Shown one piece after another: positions 7,519 through 16,595 of a DNA stretch of 64,000 bases (positions are counted from its first letter, which is position 1; the number at the start of each line of letters is the position of its first letter). The notes beneath the pieces were generated by a model, which worked only from the letters and a program-made list of their open reading frames with translations, did not search any database and was not told the origin of the DNA. The translations under genes and the position numbers were made by a program. Origin of the DNA: G965216905 sp965216905 (lineage in GTDB: Bacteria; Actinomycetota; Acidimicrobiia; Spongiisociales; ZC4RG35); the NCBI GenBank assembly GCA_965216905.1, contig OZ244213.1, positions 682,001 through 746,000 on the forward strand, read 5' to 3'.

Positions 7519-9570
7519 TCAGTCGCCGCCGGTCTCGGTGCCGAGCAGGGCGCTGATCGCATCGATCAGCGCACCCTGGCGGAAGTCGTACTTGTCCAGG
7601 TAGACGTCGACCCCGGCCGACGACGCCACCCGCTTCTGTTCCTCGGAAGCCACCCCCGACACCATGACGATCGGAATTGCGACACCGATCGTGCGCAGCT
7701 CTGAGACGAGTTCGGTCCCGCTGGAACCCGGCATCGCATAATCGACGACCAACACGTCGTAGGCGTCGCCCTCCAGACTCGCTCTCGCCGCCGTCGCATC
7801 GGACGCAACATCGACTTCGAAGCCATGCCCCCGCAAGGTGGCGGCGATCAGCTGTCGCACGCCCGACGAGTCGTCCACGACCAAGACCCGGCGTTCCCGC
7901 GCGTCCTCGACCGGCGCCTCCCGCGCCGCTTTTCCGATGTGATGATGATCCACCACCACCAAGACCTCACCGCCTCCCAAGAAGGCCGCGCCGGCCAGAT
8001 GGTCGGCCCGTCCCAGAATCGGCCCGACGTTCTTGACCGCCAGTCGCCGCTCACCGAGTAGCTCGGTGATGGCGACCGCCACGAGTCCGCTGCGGGTCGA
8101 CACGACCAGTGCGCTCGATTCCGAGCCATTGTCACCGCCCACGATACGCGCCAACCGAAACACCGGTATCGACTCGGACCCGTAACCGATCGTCTTGGCG
8201 CCATCCGTCAGTTCGACCGAATCGACGACTGCCGCCTCGATCAGTCCCACCACCTGACCCCCGGCGTTCACGGTGATGACCCGCTGCAGCAGAAGGGACG
8301 CCGGCACCTCGACCCGGACGGTCGTTCCCTTCCCCGGTGTGGAGGAAATCAGGACCGATCCGGAAACACGATCGACCGCGTCCGCCACCACCGACAGCCC
8401 CTCGCCGACCCCGCTGAACTCCGAACCCGCTTCCGTCACCGAGAACCCCGGGCGGAGGAGATGGCTGACGAGTTCGCTGGTACCGGTCGGCAGGTCCTGC
8501 CGGTCCGCTTCGCGTCTCACCGCGTCCCAGTCGATTCCTCGACCGTCGTCCACGACCAGGATCACCAATCGATCGTCGTCGAGGGAGGCTTCGAGCCGGA
8601 CCGTGCCGGTCGCCGGCTTCCCTGCCGCCAGCCGATCGGGTGCGAGCTCGATCCCGTGATCGACGGCATTCACCACCACGTGGCGCAGCGGTTCCCGAAG
8701 CAGATCGACGATCTGTCGATCGACCATGATGTCGACACCGACGGCTTCGAACCGGACGGTCTTCTGCAGTCTCCGGCTGAGGAATCGAACGAACTGGTTG
8801 AAGGATTCCAGTGCTTCGGCAAACGGAACGTTGACCAGGTCGACCGCGTCCATCTGGAGCGCTCGCGTCTCGGATGCCAGCCGAGCGATCTGTCGACGCC
8901 ACGCATCGAGGACCCTGCTCTGCTCTGGTCCGAACTCGACGGCCGTGAGGTCCTCCAGTGCATCGACCTCGATCCCGAGCTCCACGATCCGATTGATCAA
9001 ACCGTACAAACCACCCGAATCGACGCGCACGACTGAGCCGTCGAGCTTCCCGTCGAGACTCGGGAGCAATCCACCGAGATTCGACGTCATCTCTGACTTC
9101 CCCCGCCGATCTTCCTCCGGTGGAGCGGCAACGGGTCCTGCCTCGGGACGGCCGTACGCCGAATCGGCCGGCGGCGGTGGTGGAGCCGAGACGAGTCCGA
9201 ACTGAAGCAGTGACGCCAGGCGATCGGTCGACTCGCCCAATCCTGGATCCATGACCTTCGATCGCGCCGCCGCCGGCAGACTTTCGGACAGCTCGAGCAA
9301 CGCGGTGCCGAGCACCGGAGACCGAAGCTCGCCCTTCTCGACCAGACTCCAAGCCGACTCCATGGCCTTGGCGGCCTTGGCGACGTCGGGCCGCTCCATC
9401 ATGGCTGCAGACCCCTTCAGCGTGTGGGCGTCACGGACGAGGTCGGGAACGTGGTCGTCGCTGAGCGACCCGGAGATCAGCGAGCGGGCACCCTCGAGAA
9501 GTGACTGCGAGCGCGCGTCGACCTCCGCCAGGAAGATCGACACCAGTTCGTCGTTCTCGACCCAATTCAT
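7519..9570 (-). CDS. CheA-like hybrid kinase: Hpt, HATPase, CheW-like and REC domains
   Basis: A 683-residue soluble protein. An N-terminal Hpt domain has the phosphoacceptor His49 in DAHTLKGSAAM. A Pro-rich linker (about 128-160), a dimerisation/HATPase region (about 180-430, with HVVVNAVDHGIE and VVDDGRGIDW), a CheW-like domain (about 435-560) and a C-terminal REC domain (VLVVDDSS, phospho-Asp in VLVVDYAMPG, Lys in YLDKYD) follow. The ATG at 9570 is preferred; longer frames overlap guaA out of phase. No chemoreceptor, CheB/R or flagellar gene is near, so a chemosensory-like role other than flagellar taxis is likelier. It probably works with the histidine kinase 23 bp downstream. Confidence 0.88.
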   Translation of the reverse strand: MNWVENDELVSIFLAEVDARSQSLLEGARSLISGSLSDDHVPDLVRDAHTLKGSAAMMERPDVAKAAKAMESAWSLVEKGELRSPVLGTALLELSESLPAAARSKVMDPGLGESTDRLASLLQFGLVSAPPPPPADSAYGRPEAGPVAAPPEEDRRGKSEMTSNLGGLLPSLDGKLDGSVVRVDSGGLYGLINRIVELGIEVDALEDLTAVEFGPEQSRVLDAWRRQIARLASETRALQMDAVDLVNVPFAEALESFNQFVRFLSRRLQKTVRFEAVGVDIMVDRQIVDLLREPLRHVVVNAVDHGIELAPDRLAAGKPATGTVRLEASLDDDRLVILVVDDGRGIDWDAVRREADRQDLPTGTSELVSHLLRPGFSVTEAGSEFSGVGEGLSVVADAVDRVSGSVLISSTPGKGTTVRVEVPASLLLQRVITVNAGGQVVGLIEAAVVDSVELTDGAKTIGYGSESIPVFRLARIVGGDNGSESSALVVSTRSGLVAVAITELLGERRLAVKNVGPILGRADHLAGAAFLGGGEVLVVVDHHHIGKAAREAPVEDARERRVLVVDDSSGVRQLIAATLRGHGFEVDVASDATAARASLEGDAYDVLVVDYAMPGSSGTELVSELRTIGVAIPIVMVSGVASEEQKRVASSAGVDVYLDKYDFRQGALIDAISALLGTETGGD

Positions 9571-9628
9571 CGGCCACCCGTCTCTCCCAGGAGCTATCGG
9601 CTGCCTCTCCGGCCCACTTGAGGCGGGC

Positions 9629-11191
9629 TCACTCCCACTCGATCGTCGCCGGAGGTTTCGATGAGATGTCGTAGGCGACCCGGTTGATCTCCTCGACTTC
9701 GTTGATGACGCGGCTCGAGATTCGCTCGAGAAGCTCATAGGGCAACCGTGCCCAGTCGGCGGTCATTGCGTCGTCACTGGAAACCGCCCGCACGATCAAA
9801 GGATACGCGTAGGTTCGGCCATCGCCCTGAACACCGACGGAGCGGATGGCCGGTAGCACCCCAAACGCCTGCCAGATCTCGCGAGAGAGACCCGCCTTCC
9901 GGATCTCCTCGGTGACGATCGCATCTGCCCGACGCAGGATGTCGAGCCGTTCGCCGGTGACCTCGCCGATGATGCGGACGGCCAGACCGGGACCGGGAAA
10001 AGGCTGCCGCCACACGATTTCTTCGGGTAGGCCCAGCTCCTCGCCGATCGCCCGAACCTCGTCCTTGAAGAGGTCTCGGAGCGGCTCGATCAGCTCCAGA
10101 TCCATGTCCTCGGGGAGGCCGCCGACGTTGTGGTGGCTCTTGATCTTGGCGGCGTCGCGGGTCCCCGATTCGATCACGTCCGGGTAGAGCGTCCCCTGGA
10201 CGAGGAATCGACCCCCGGAGATGTCCGCAGATGCATCCTCGAAAACGCGGATGAACGTCTCGCCGATCGCCTTCCGCTTCTCCTCGGGGTCGGTGACACC
10301 GGCGAGACGGTCGAGGAACCGATCGGCCGCCTTGACGTGTACGAGGTTGATCTGGAACGTCCGGCGAAAGGTCTCCTCGACCTGCTCCGCCTCGCCCTGC
10401 CGGAGGAGCCCATGATCCACGAAGATGCATGTCAACTGATCTCCGACCGCGGCGTGGACGAGGGCTGCGGCCACCGAAGAGTCGACGCCGCCGGAGAGAG
10501 CGCAGATCACGTCGCGGTCGCCGACCCGACTCCGAATGGACTCCATCTGCGCCTCGATGATCGAGTGATGGGTCCACGTTGGCCGGGCCGCACAGACGTC
10601 GTAGAGAAAGCGCTTCAGCACATCCATTCCGTAGGGCGTGTGCGCCACCTCCGGATGGAACTGCACGCCGAAGAAGCCACGCGCCGGATCCTCCATCGCC
10701 GCCACGTCGGCATGGGGGGTGGAGGCGACCGACCGGAACCCGGTGGGTACCGCCGAGACACCGTCGCGGTGCGACATCCATACGTCCTGGGACTCGGGAA
10801 GGTCCCGGAACAGCACACCGCCGGTCACCTGCATCTCCGTGCGTCCGTACTCGGCGAGTCCCGTGTTGGCGACCGATCCCCCGAGCATGTCGGCCATAAG
10901 CTGGTGGCCGTAGCAGATGCCGAGGATCGGGATCCCGAGCTCGAGGATGCCAGGGTCGACCTGCTGGGCGTCGGCGGCGTACACGGAGGCAGGGCCACCC
11001 GAGAGGATGATGCCGGCCGGCCGGCGCTCTGCCATCTCGGCGGCCGGCATGTCCCGAGGCACGATCTCGGAGTGAACGTGTGCCTCCCGGACGCGCCGGG
11101 CGATCAACTGGGCGTACTGCGCCCCGAGGTCGACGACCAGCACACTGTCGAACCTGGAGGAAGGATCGGCTGCAGGGTGGCGAGTGCTCAC
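9629..11191 (-). CDS. guaA: GMP synthase (glutamine-hydrolysing)
   Basis: A 520-residue enzyme converting XMP to GMP with ATP and glutamine, the last step of guanine nucleotide synthesis. The class I glutamine amidotransferase domain carries the Cys nucleophile in GICYGHQL and the His-Glu pair in VQFHPEV. The ATP-pyrophosphatase domain has the P-loop ALSGGVDSSVAA. The dimerisation domain ends with the canonical KPPATIEWE. The GTG at 11191 is chosen because it overlaps the guaB3 stop by four bases (GTGA) and gives the usual family length; the longer open frame upstream lies inside guaB3. guaB3 and guaA are clearly one translationally coupled unit. Confidence 0.96.
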   Translation of the reverse strand: MSTRHPAADPSSRFDSVLVVDLGAQYAQLIARRVREAHVHSEIVPRDMPAAEMAERRPAGIILSGGPASVYAADAQQVDPGILELGIPILGICYGHQLMADMLGGSVANTGLAEYGRTEMQVTGGVLFRDLPESQDVWMSHRDGVSAVPTGFRSVASTPHADVAAMEDPARGFFGVQFHPEVAHTPYGMDVLKRFLYDVCAARPTWTHHSIIEAQMESIRSRVGDRDVICALSGGVDSSVAAALVHAAVGDQLTCIFVDHGLLRQGEAEQVEETFRRTFQINLVHVKAADRFLDRLAGVTDPEEKRKAIGETFIRVFEDASADISGGRFLVQGTLYPDVIESGTRDAAKIKSHHNVGGLPEDMDLELIEPLRDLFKDEVRAIGEELGLPEEIVWRQPFPGPGLAVRIIGEVTGERLDILRRADAIVTEEIRKAGLSREIWQAFGVLPAIRSVGVQGDGRTYAYPLIVRAVSSDDAMTADWARLPYELLERISSRVINEVEEINRVAYDISSKPPATIEWE

Positions 11192-12345
11192 CCCATCCCC
11201 ACACCCTGCGCGCGTTGCAGACCCTTGCCTTCCGTCTGCAGGGACGGGGCGACCATCACTTCCGCCTTCTGGAACTCCTTGATGTCGGAGTACCCGCACG
11301 TGGCCAGCGACACCCGCAGCCCGCCGAACAGGTTCCTCCGACCGTCGTTCTCGTGCGCCGGGCCGACGAGGATCTCCTCCAGCGTGCCCAACGTCCCGGT
11401 CTGGACTCGCGCACCTCGCGGCAGGGTGGGATGGAAGGTGGCCATACCCCAGTGATATCCCTGGCCGGGCGCTTCGGCCGCCGAGGCGAGCGGCGAACCG
11501 ATCATCACCGCATCGGCGCCGCAAGCGATCGCCTTGGCGACGTCTCCGCCGGTCCGCATCCCCCCGTCGGCGATGACGTGGACGTAGCGGCCCGTCTCAT
11601 CCAGATAACGAATCCGTGCACCGGCGGCGTCGGCGATGGCCGTGGCCTGGGGGACACCCACGCCGAGCACCCCACGGGTGGTGCAAGCCGCACCCGGACC
11701 CACACCGACCAGCACCCCCGCCGCGCCCGTGCGCATCAGGTGCAATGCGCTGGCATAGCTGGCGCACCCGCCGACGATCACCGGGACCTCGCAGTCGGCG
11801 ATGAAGCGTTTGAGGTTCAGCACCTCTCCCCGGCTGGAGACGTGCTCGGCCGACACGACCGTGCCCTGGATCACGAGCACGTCCAGACCGGCGTCGATGG
11901 CGCGGGGCGATAGTTCCTCGACACGCTGAGGGGTCAAGGAGGCGGCGGTGGTGATCCCTGCCTCCTTCATCTCGGACACCCGAACACCGATCAACTCCGG
12001 GTTGATCGGCTCGAGGTAGATCTCCTGCATGCGGCGAGTGGCCTTCTCGGCGGGCAACTCGGCGATCTCCTCGAAGTAGGGCTGGGGATCCTCGTATCGC
12101 GTCCACAGTCCTTCGAGGTTCAAAACACCCAAGCCACCGAGCCGGCCGATTTGGATGGCGGTGGCGGGTGACAGCCCGCCGTCCATCGCCGCACCGAGCA
12201 TCGGAAGGTCGAAACGAAATGCGTCGAGCTGCCAGGCGATGTCGACGTCATCGGGGTCGCGTGTCCTCCGACTGGGGACGATGGCGATGTCATCGAATCC
12301 GAAAGCTCGCCGGCCGGACTTGCCGATGCCGATGTCGATTTCCAC
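11188..12345 (-). CDS. guaB3: GuaB3-family IMP dehydrogenase-like protein
   Basis: A 385-residue TIM-barrel protein of the GuaB3 family, common in actinobacteria beside guaB/guaA. It contains GFDDIAIVPSRRTRDP near the N-terminus and the catalytic-loop equivalent GPGAACTTRGVLGVG with a Cys-Thr pair. IADGGMRTGGDVAKAI for phosphate binding and GHTF-like downstream loops follow. There is no CBS-domain insertion. The family was long annotated as IMP dehydrogenase; exact activity (IMP dehydrogenase or GMP reductase-like) is not settled by sequence. The GTG at 12345 is preferred because the family N-terminus starts just there and GGAG lies upstream; an in-frame ATG at 12384 would add 13 residues. 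Confidence 0.88.
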   Translation of the reverse strand: MEIDIGIGKSGRRAFGFDDIAIVPSRRTRDPDDVDIAWQLDAFRFDLPMLGAAMDGGLSPATAIQIGRLGGLGVLNLEGLWTRYEDPQPYFEEIAELPAEKATRRMQEIYLEPINPELIGVRVSEMKEAGITTAASLTPQRVEELSPRAIDAGLDVLVIQGTVVSAEHVSSRGEVLNLKRFIADCEVPVIVGGCASYASALHLMRTGAAGVLVGVGPGAACTTRGVLGVGVPQATAIADAAGARIRYLDETGRYVHVIADGGMRTGGDVAKAIACGADAVMIGSPLASAAEAPGQGYHWGMATFHPTLPRGARVQTGTLGTLEEILVGPAHENDGRRNLFGGLRVSLATCGYSDIKEFQKAEVMVAPSLQTEGKGLQRAQGVGMG

Positions 12346-12490
12346 GTCTGCCGTCTCCGCCGTTGCGAGGCCAGAGCGTACCATCGCCGCCGATTCGCTC
12401 CGACCTCCGTACCGTCGCTATTCCGCGGCTGGAGTCGGCTTGCACGCACATCGAAAGCCGAATCATCGACCCCCATTAGGCTCGCGCCCG

Positions 12491-13213
12491 ATGCTCGATC
12501 AAACGACGAAGCCGATCGCCTGGTCGGCCACCGACTTCGTGGTCATCGTGCTCGCCGGTTTGGCCGGCGCCTTCCTGCTCGGCGGGGTGGGGCTGATCGC
12601 CGGCCTGGATGAGACCGGTCTGCTGCTGCTGTCCACCTTGGGGATGGCGGGAGCCCAGATCCTCGCGGTCGGCCTGGTACTCCGTCAACGCGGGCACACC
12701 TTCGGCGACATGGGCCTGGTCACCAAGCCGTCCGACGGCGCCTATCTGGGGTTGGGTCTGATCCTCCAGATCGCCCTCGCCACCTTGGCGCTCCCCTTTC
12801 TCGAACTGGTCGCACCCGACGGTGGCCCGTCACAGGTAGTGGTCGAGCAGGTGTCGAGCGTGACTGCGCTCGGTGCACGGGTCGGGGTGTTCCTCCTGGT
12901 GGGGTTGATCGGGCCGCTGGCGGAAGAGCTGGTGTTTCGCGGAACACTGCTCCAGCTGGTCTCTCGGCGCTTTGGGCGAGTCGGTGCCAATGTGGCGACG
13001 GCAGGCCTCTTCAGCCTGGTCCATCTGATCGGACTCGATACGCAGAACCTATGGATCGCAGCGATCACGCTGACCCTGCTGTTCCTGCTCGGGCTGGTTC
13101 TCGGTGCTCTCACCCAACGACACGGCCGGCTGGGCCCCGCCATCTTCACCCACGCCGGCTACAACACCACCACGCTGCTGCTGCTCTACGCCGCCCCCCA
13201 GCTGGCCGGCTGA
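12491..13213 (+). CDS. CPBP-family intramembrane glutamic endopeptidase
   Basis: A 240-residue polytopic membrane protein with the three conserved Abi/CPBP motifs: AEELVFRG with Glu145-Glu146 and Arg150, FSLVHLIG with His178, and THAGYN with His221 and Asn225. About seven hydrophobic segments. These residues build the intramembrane active site of the Rce1-like family, whose bacterial members process membrane peptides or regulate stress. The substrate is unknown. The ATG at 12491 begins MLDQTTK; longer frames upstream only run antisense to guaB3. It is divergent from guaB3 and convergent with trpS. Confidence 0.85.
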   Translation: MLDQTTKPIAWSATDFVVIVLAGLAGAFLLGGVGLIAGLDETGLLLLSTLGMAGAQILAVGLVLRQRGHTFGDMGLVTKPSDGAYLGLGLILQIALATLALPFLELVAPDGGPSQVVVEQVSSVTALGARVGVFLLVGLIGPLAEELVFRGTLLQLVSRRFGRVGANVATAGLFSLVHLIGLDTQNLWIAAITLTLLFLLGLVLGALTQRHGRLGPAIFTHAGYNTTTLLLLYAAPQLAG

Positions 13214-13240
13214 AACCGTCCGCTCGGGTGCCGGGGTGGC

Positions 13241-14230
13241 TCATCCCGCCAATCCGACGGCCCGACGGACAGGGATCATCTCCTGCTCGGCCCGCTGGCG
13301 GGCGTTGAGGGCGCCCTTCTGCATGATGTGCGCCACGTCGGCATCGGCCAGGTTCTTGTAGGCGGTGCGGATGGGCGTCAGACCGTCGACGATGGCTTCG
13401 GCCACCGCCTCTTTGAATCGACCGTATCCCGCGTCGCCGAACTCCTCGACGAGGTCGGCGATACTCCGCTTCGTGAAGAAGCTCATCAGCTCGAGCAGGT
13501 TCGAAACACCCGGCTTCTCGTCCCAGTCGTACTCCACCGTCCGACCCGAATCGGTCACCGCCGACTTCACCTTCTTCCGGATGACATCCGGCTCGTCGGT
13601 CAACATGATGTACGCCCCGGTGGTCTCATCGGATTTCGACATCTTGGCGGTCGGATCCTGCAGCGACATCACCCGAGCACCGATCTCCGGGCTGATGCGC
13701 TCCGGGAGTGGAAACAGGTCCTCGAAACGCCCGTTGAACCGCTGGGCCAGATCCCGGGTGAGTTCCAGATGTTGCGCCTGGTCGTCTCCGACCGGGACGG
13801 CATGAACCTTGTGCACGAGGATGTCGGCAACCTGGAGGACGGGATAGGCGAACAGACCGAGGTTCTGCCCGGCGCGGGCCGCCTTCTCCTTGTATTGGGT
13901 CATCCGCTCCAGCTGACCCATGCCGGTGATGCAACCGAGGATCCATGCCAACTCTGCATGCTGGGGCACCTGGCTCTGAAAGTAGAGCAGCGACCGATCG
14001 GGGTCGACACCGCATGCCAACACCGTCTTCGCCGCCGCGATGCGTGCTCGGCCGAACTCGGCCGGGTCGTATGGCACGGTCATGGCATGGAGATCCACCA
14101 CGCAGTAGATCGTGTCGTAGTCGGACTGCATCCGGCGCCAGTTGTCGAGTGCTCCGACCAGGTTGCCGATGTGGAACTCGCCGGTCCCGGTCGGCTGGAT
14201 GCCCGAGAACACTCGTTTGATGTCGCTCAC
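13241..14230 (-). CDS. trpS: Tryptophan-tRNA ligase
   Basis: A 329-residue class I aminoacyl-tRNA synthetase that charges tRNA-Trp. The HIGH-type motif HIGN at 20-23 and KMSKS at 196-200 are intact, with VGDDQAQHLELTRDLA between them. Length matches bacterial TrpRS. The GTG at 14230 (MSDIKRVFSGIQPTG) is chosen by family alignment and by GGAGAG eight bases upstream; the longer open frame upstream is antisense to the GNAT gene. No trp biosynthetic genes are adjacent. Confidence 0.96.
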   Translation of the reverse strand: MSDIKRVFSGIQPTGTGEFHIGNLVGALDNWRRMQSDYDTIYCVVDLHAMTVPYDPAEFGRARIAAAKTVLACGVDPDRSLLYFQSQVPQHAELAWILGCITGMGQLERMTQYKEKAARAGQNLGLFAYPVLQVADILVHKVHAVPVGDDQAQHLELTRDLAQRFNGRFEDLFPLPERISPEIGARVMSLQDPTAKMSKSDETTGAYIMLTDEPDVIRKKVKSAVTDSGRTVEYDWDEKPGVSNLLELMSFFTKRSIADLVEEFGDAGYGRFKEAVAEAIVDGLTPIRTAYKNLADADVAHIMQKGALNARQRAEQEMIPVRRAVGLAG

Positions 14231-14356
14231 GTCACTCTCTCCGTCGTGAGCGAGGCACAATACCGGCGAATACCCACGTCCCGATATCCACCGGACAGAT
14301 ACTCGCTGGTCAGATATTCGCTGCCCGTGTCCGACCTTTCGGATACGGTCGTCCTC

Positions 14357-14866
14357 ATGTCCGCCGGCATCCGCATCCACCGAGTTCGACCCGACGATGG
14401 CGAGCGCTACCGGGAGGTCCGGCTGGCGGCACTCCGTGACTCGCCCTTCGCGTTCGCAAGCACCTATGAGGAGGAGGCGGTCCTTCCCGACGCCCAGTGG
14501 CGGGAGTGGGCGTCGCAGCGAGCTGGCGGAGACTCCAACGCCGTCTTCTTCGCGCTCGACTCGTCCGACCGCCCAATCGGCATCGTGGCCGTCTTCTATC
14601 CGGAGACCCGTCCGGCCGACGCCGAACTCGTCTCCATGTGGGTAGCCCCCGAGGCCCGCGGCGGCGGGGTCGGTGGGCGGCTGGTCGATACCGCCATCCG
14701 GTGGGCGACCGAGACGCGCGCCGAGTCCGTGTGGCTCTGGGTCACTCGAGACAACGATGCGGCGCGGCAGCTCTACCAACGCAAGGGCTTCGCCCTCACC
14801 GGCGAGTACACCTCGCTCCCCTCCGATCCGTGTGCCCTGGAAGACCGCATGGTCCTGCGCCTCTGA
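14357..14866 (+). CDS. GNAT-family N-acetyltransferase
   Basis: A 169-residue acetyltransferase. The acetyl-CoA P-loop region is VAPEARGGGVGGRLVDTAI (motif A, R/Q-x-x-G-x-G/A), followed by motif B with DNDAARQLYQRKGF. The N-terminal part (FAFASTYEEE, residues ~32-41) resembles the subgroup annotated as acetyltransferases of small amines or phosphinothricin-like substrates, but the substrate cannot be assigned. It is divergent from trpS. The 126-bp gap upstream contains a short direct repeat, CAGATAYTCGCTG, twice 17 bp apart, of unknown meaning. Confidence 0.85.
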   Translation: MSAGIRIHRVRPDDGERYREVRLAALRDSPFAFASTYEEEAVLPDAQWREWASQRAGGDSNAVFFALDSSDRPIGIVAVFYPETRPADAELVSMWVAPEARGGGVGGRLVDTAIRWATETRAESVWLWVTRDNDAARQLYQRKGFALTGEYTSLPSDPCALEDRMVLRL

Positions 14867-14883
14867 TCGAGACGGATCCGCGA

Positions 14884-16347
14884 TCAGCCCAGGATGGTGA
14901 ACTCGATTCGGCGGTTCTGCGCCCGACCGGCGGAGGTGGCGTTGTCGGCGACCGGTTCGGATTCACCGTACCCGACCGCCGTCAACCGTCCGGCGTCGAT
15001 CCCACCGCCGACCAGGTACTCCACCACCGCGTCGGCCCGCTCCTCGCTCAGTGTCTGGTTGGCGGCGGCACCGCCGTTGGAGTCGGTATGGCCGCCGATC
15101 TCGACATCGACCGGATTGTCGAGCAGGTATTCGATCGCCCGGTCGAGCTGGGCCTCCCCGGCCGGAGTGATCTCGGCACTCCCGGCCTCGAACTCGATCG
15201 GCTCGAGTCCGATGACGTCGTTCACGTCGGCCAGCGCAAAGCCGGAAGGGACCAGCACCGTATCGATGGGCACGAGAGACGCCCCTCGATCGGCCGTCCG
15301 CGGGCTCCCCACGCGTCGAGCCCCACCGAACCGGTCACCGGCCACCTCGACGATGTCCCCGGCCAGGGTCTCGTACTCGCCGTCCCCCACGACCGGCCCG
15401 ATCAGGATGTGACCGCGGAGCAGGTCGGCGAGACGGTCGGTGTCGGCGACGAGCTCTGAGACCACGCCCGACGGCAGCGCCCCGAAGGCCTGCTCGGTCG
15501 GTGCCAGCAGGACGAGTCCGTCTTCGCCGAGGGCTTCGGTCAACCCGGTGGCGTCGAGGGCGATCTGCAACGTGTTGAAGTTCGACGGATCGGCCGCCAC
15601 CAGGTCACCCAGACCCGGCAGCGGAATCGCAAACAGGCCTTCCGTGACGTGGATGACACCGTTGACGGCGCGAATGTCCGGTTCGGTGATTTCGACGCCA
15701 TCGACGGTGAGCCGTCCGTTACCGGCGGCGTCCACCGCGAGCTCGGAGCCATCCAGCATCGCCAACGTCGACTGGTCCGACAGAGCGTCCGACTCGACCA
15801 GGGAGCCGGCGATGTGACGGAAAAGGAGGCGTCTGGTCGATGCGTCGGTCCCGCCGGCCGAGAACTCCTCGAACGCCTCGTCGACCGGGGCGAACACGGT
15901 GAACGGACCGTCTCCTTCGAGTCGGCGCACGAGGTCGTTGTCCTCGAGGAACGAGATGAAACGATCGAAGCGGCCGTCGGCCACCAACCGATCCATCAGC
16001 GGAGAACGGTCGTCGACCTCCGCGGCAGCGTCGACGACGTCGACCTCGGTGGGGTCGTCGACGGACTCCACGTCGGGCTCGGCATCCTCCGACGTCTCCG
16101 TGTTCGAGTCTTCCACCGTCGCCGCCGCTGCGGGCTCCGGATCCGACCCGGCGACCTCCAAAGTGTTCGATCCGAAATCCAGATCACGGAACAGCAGCAC
16201 CGCCAGGATCACCACCGCGATCAGACCCACGCCTCCCCACAGCCACGGGACCGGGGCGACATCATCGTCGTCATCTTCAATCGGGGTCGGCCGACGCGCC
16301 GACACGGGCGCGACGTCGTCTTCGGGTGTGTGGATCGCATCTCCCAT
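14884..16347 (-). CDS. Membrane-anchored protein with two fasciclin domains and an OmpA-like peptidoglycan-binding domain
   Basis: A 487-residue protein. An acidic cytoplasmic N-terminus (DDDDDV at 25-30) leads into one membrane helix (about 37-53). An acidic linker (55-113), fasciclin domain 1 (115-240, with GPFTVFAPVDEAF), fasciclin domain 2 (256-368, with LVLLAPTEQAF) and an OmpA C-terminal domain (380-487, with GHTDSNG and RAQNRRIEF) follow. OmpA-like domains bind peptidoglycan through such Asp and Arg residues, and fasciclin domains mediate adhesion. The likely role is linking membrane, wall and exterior. The ATG at 16347 removes a GTG-started extension. It is convergent with the GNAT and divergent from the cimA leader. 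Confidence 0.85.
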   Translation of the reverse strand: MGDAIHTPEDDVAPVSARRPTPIEDDDDDVAPVPWLWGGVGLIAVVILAVLLFRDLDFGSNTLEVAGSDPEPAAAATVEDSNTETSEDAEPDVESVDDPTEVDVVDAAAEVDDRSPLMDRLVADGRFDRFISFLEDNDLVRRLEGDGPFTVFAPVDEAFEEFSAGGTDASTRRLLFRHIAGSLVESDALSDQSTLAMLDGSELAVDAAGNGRLTVDGVEITEPDIRAVNGVIHVTEGLFAIPLPGLGDLVAADPSNFNTLQIALDATGLTEALGEDGLVLLAPTEQAFGALPSGVVSELVADTDRLADLLRGHILIGPVVGDGEYETLAGDIVEVAGDRFGGARRVGSPRTADRGASLVPIDTVLVPSGFALADVNDVIGLEPIEFEAGSAEITPAGEAQLDRAIEYLLDNPVDVEIGGHTDSNGGAAANQTLSEERADAVVEYLVGGGIDAGRLTAVGYGESEPVADNATSAGRAQNRRIEFTILG

Positions 16348-16436
16348 GTCAACCAGGCTACCCCCCAAGATGCGGCCCGCGCACTCGGTCGGCACCCACC
16401 GATTTCGCGGTGTCGACGCGGTCGGTGGTGCTTCGA

Positions 16437-16465
16437 TTGCGTCGTCCCCGCACCCCCGCCATACT
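16437..16465 (+). promoter_or_regulatory. Candidate promoter of the cimA leader/attenuator transcript
   Basis: TTGCGT at 16437-16442 and CATACT at 16460-16465 (four of six -10 matches) are separated by 17 bp. The predicted start is about 16472, next to the ATG of the leader peptide at 16473, so the leader peptide would be translated from a nearly leaderless mRNA. This is a pattern call. Confidence 0.5.
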
Positions 16466-16472
16466 CGGTGGC

Positions 16473-16517
16473 ATGCCAGATTGCTCCGGCCGACGCACCG
16501 GCATCATCATCCTCTAG
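16473..16517 (+). CDS. 14-residue leader peptide with three consecutive Ile codons and a Leu codon
   Basis: Small ORF reading MPDCSGRRTGIIIL then TAG. Three ATC codons (16503-16511) are followed by CTC (16512-16514). It lies between a candidate promoter and a hairpin-U4 terminator, upstream of citramalate synthase, the entry enzyme of a threonine-independent isoleucine route. Ribosome stalling at these Ile codons when charged tRNA-Ile is scarce would be the expected sensor of an attenuation system. The ORF is too short for normal gene finders. The coding reading is inferred from codon content and position. Confidence 0.8.
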   Translation: MPDCSGRRTGIIIL

Positions 16518-16568
16518 GGCCGCACCGCGCCGGTGCGACCCCGACCCTCCCGGAGTGGAGGGTCTTTT
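16494..16568 (+). terminator. cimA transcription attenuator (alternative stems and rho-independent terminator)
   Basis: Terminator: GACCCTCC (16543-16550), loop CGGAGT, GGAGGGTC (16557-16564), then TTTT. Upstream, CCGGTGCG (16530-16537) can pair with CGCACCGG inside the leader ORF (16494-16501), and its CGGTGCG part (16531-16537) with CGCACCG just after the leader stop (16521-16527). These two pairings are mutually exclusive, and a ribosome over the Ile codons would block the first. How stem choice affects the terminator is not fully resolved by eye. cimA starts 28 bp after the U-run. Confidence 0.75.
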
Positions 16569-16595
16569 GTTGGACGAACCCCTTGGAAAGACACC

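Noticed and set aside
14280..14350. A regulatory repeat (CAGATAYTCGCTG twice) upstream of the GNAT gene
   Set aside because: Only two copies, no palindromy and no known regulator; too weak for a feature.
16440..16595. A T-box or other tRNA-sensing riboswitch upstream of cimA
   Set aside because: No specifier loop or T-box consensus is seen, and the space is too short. A leader peptide with Ile codons explains the terminator better.
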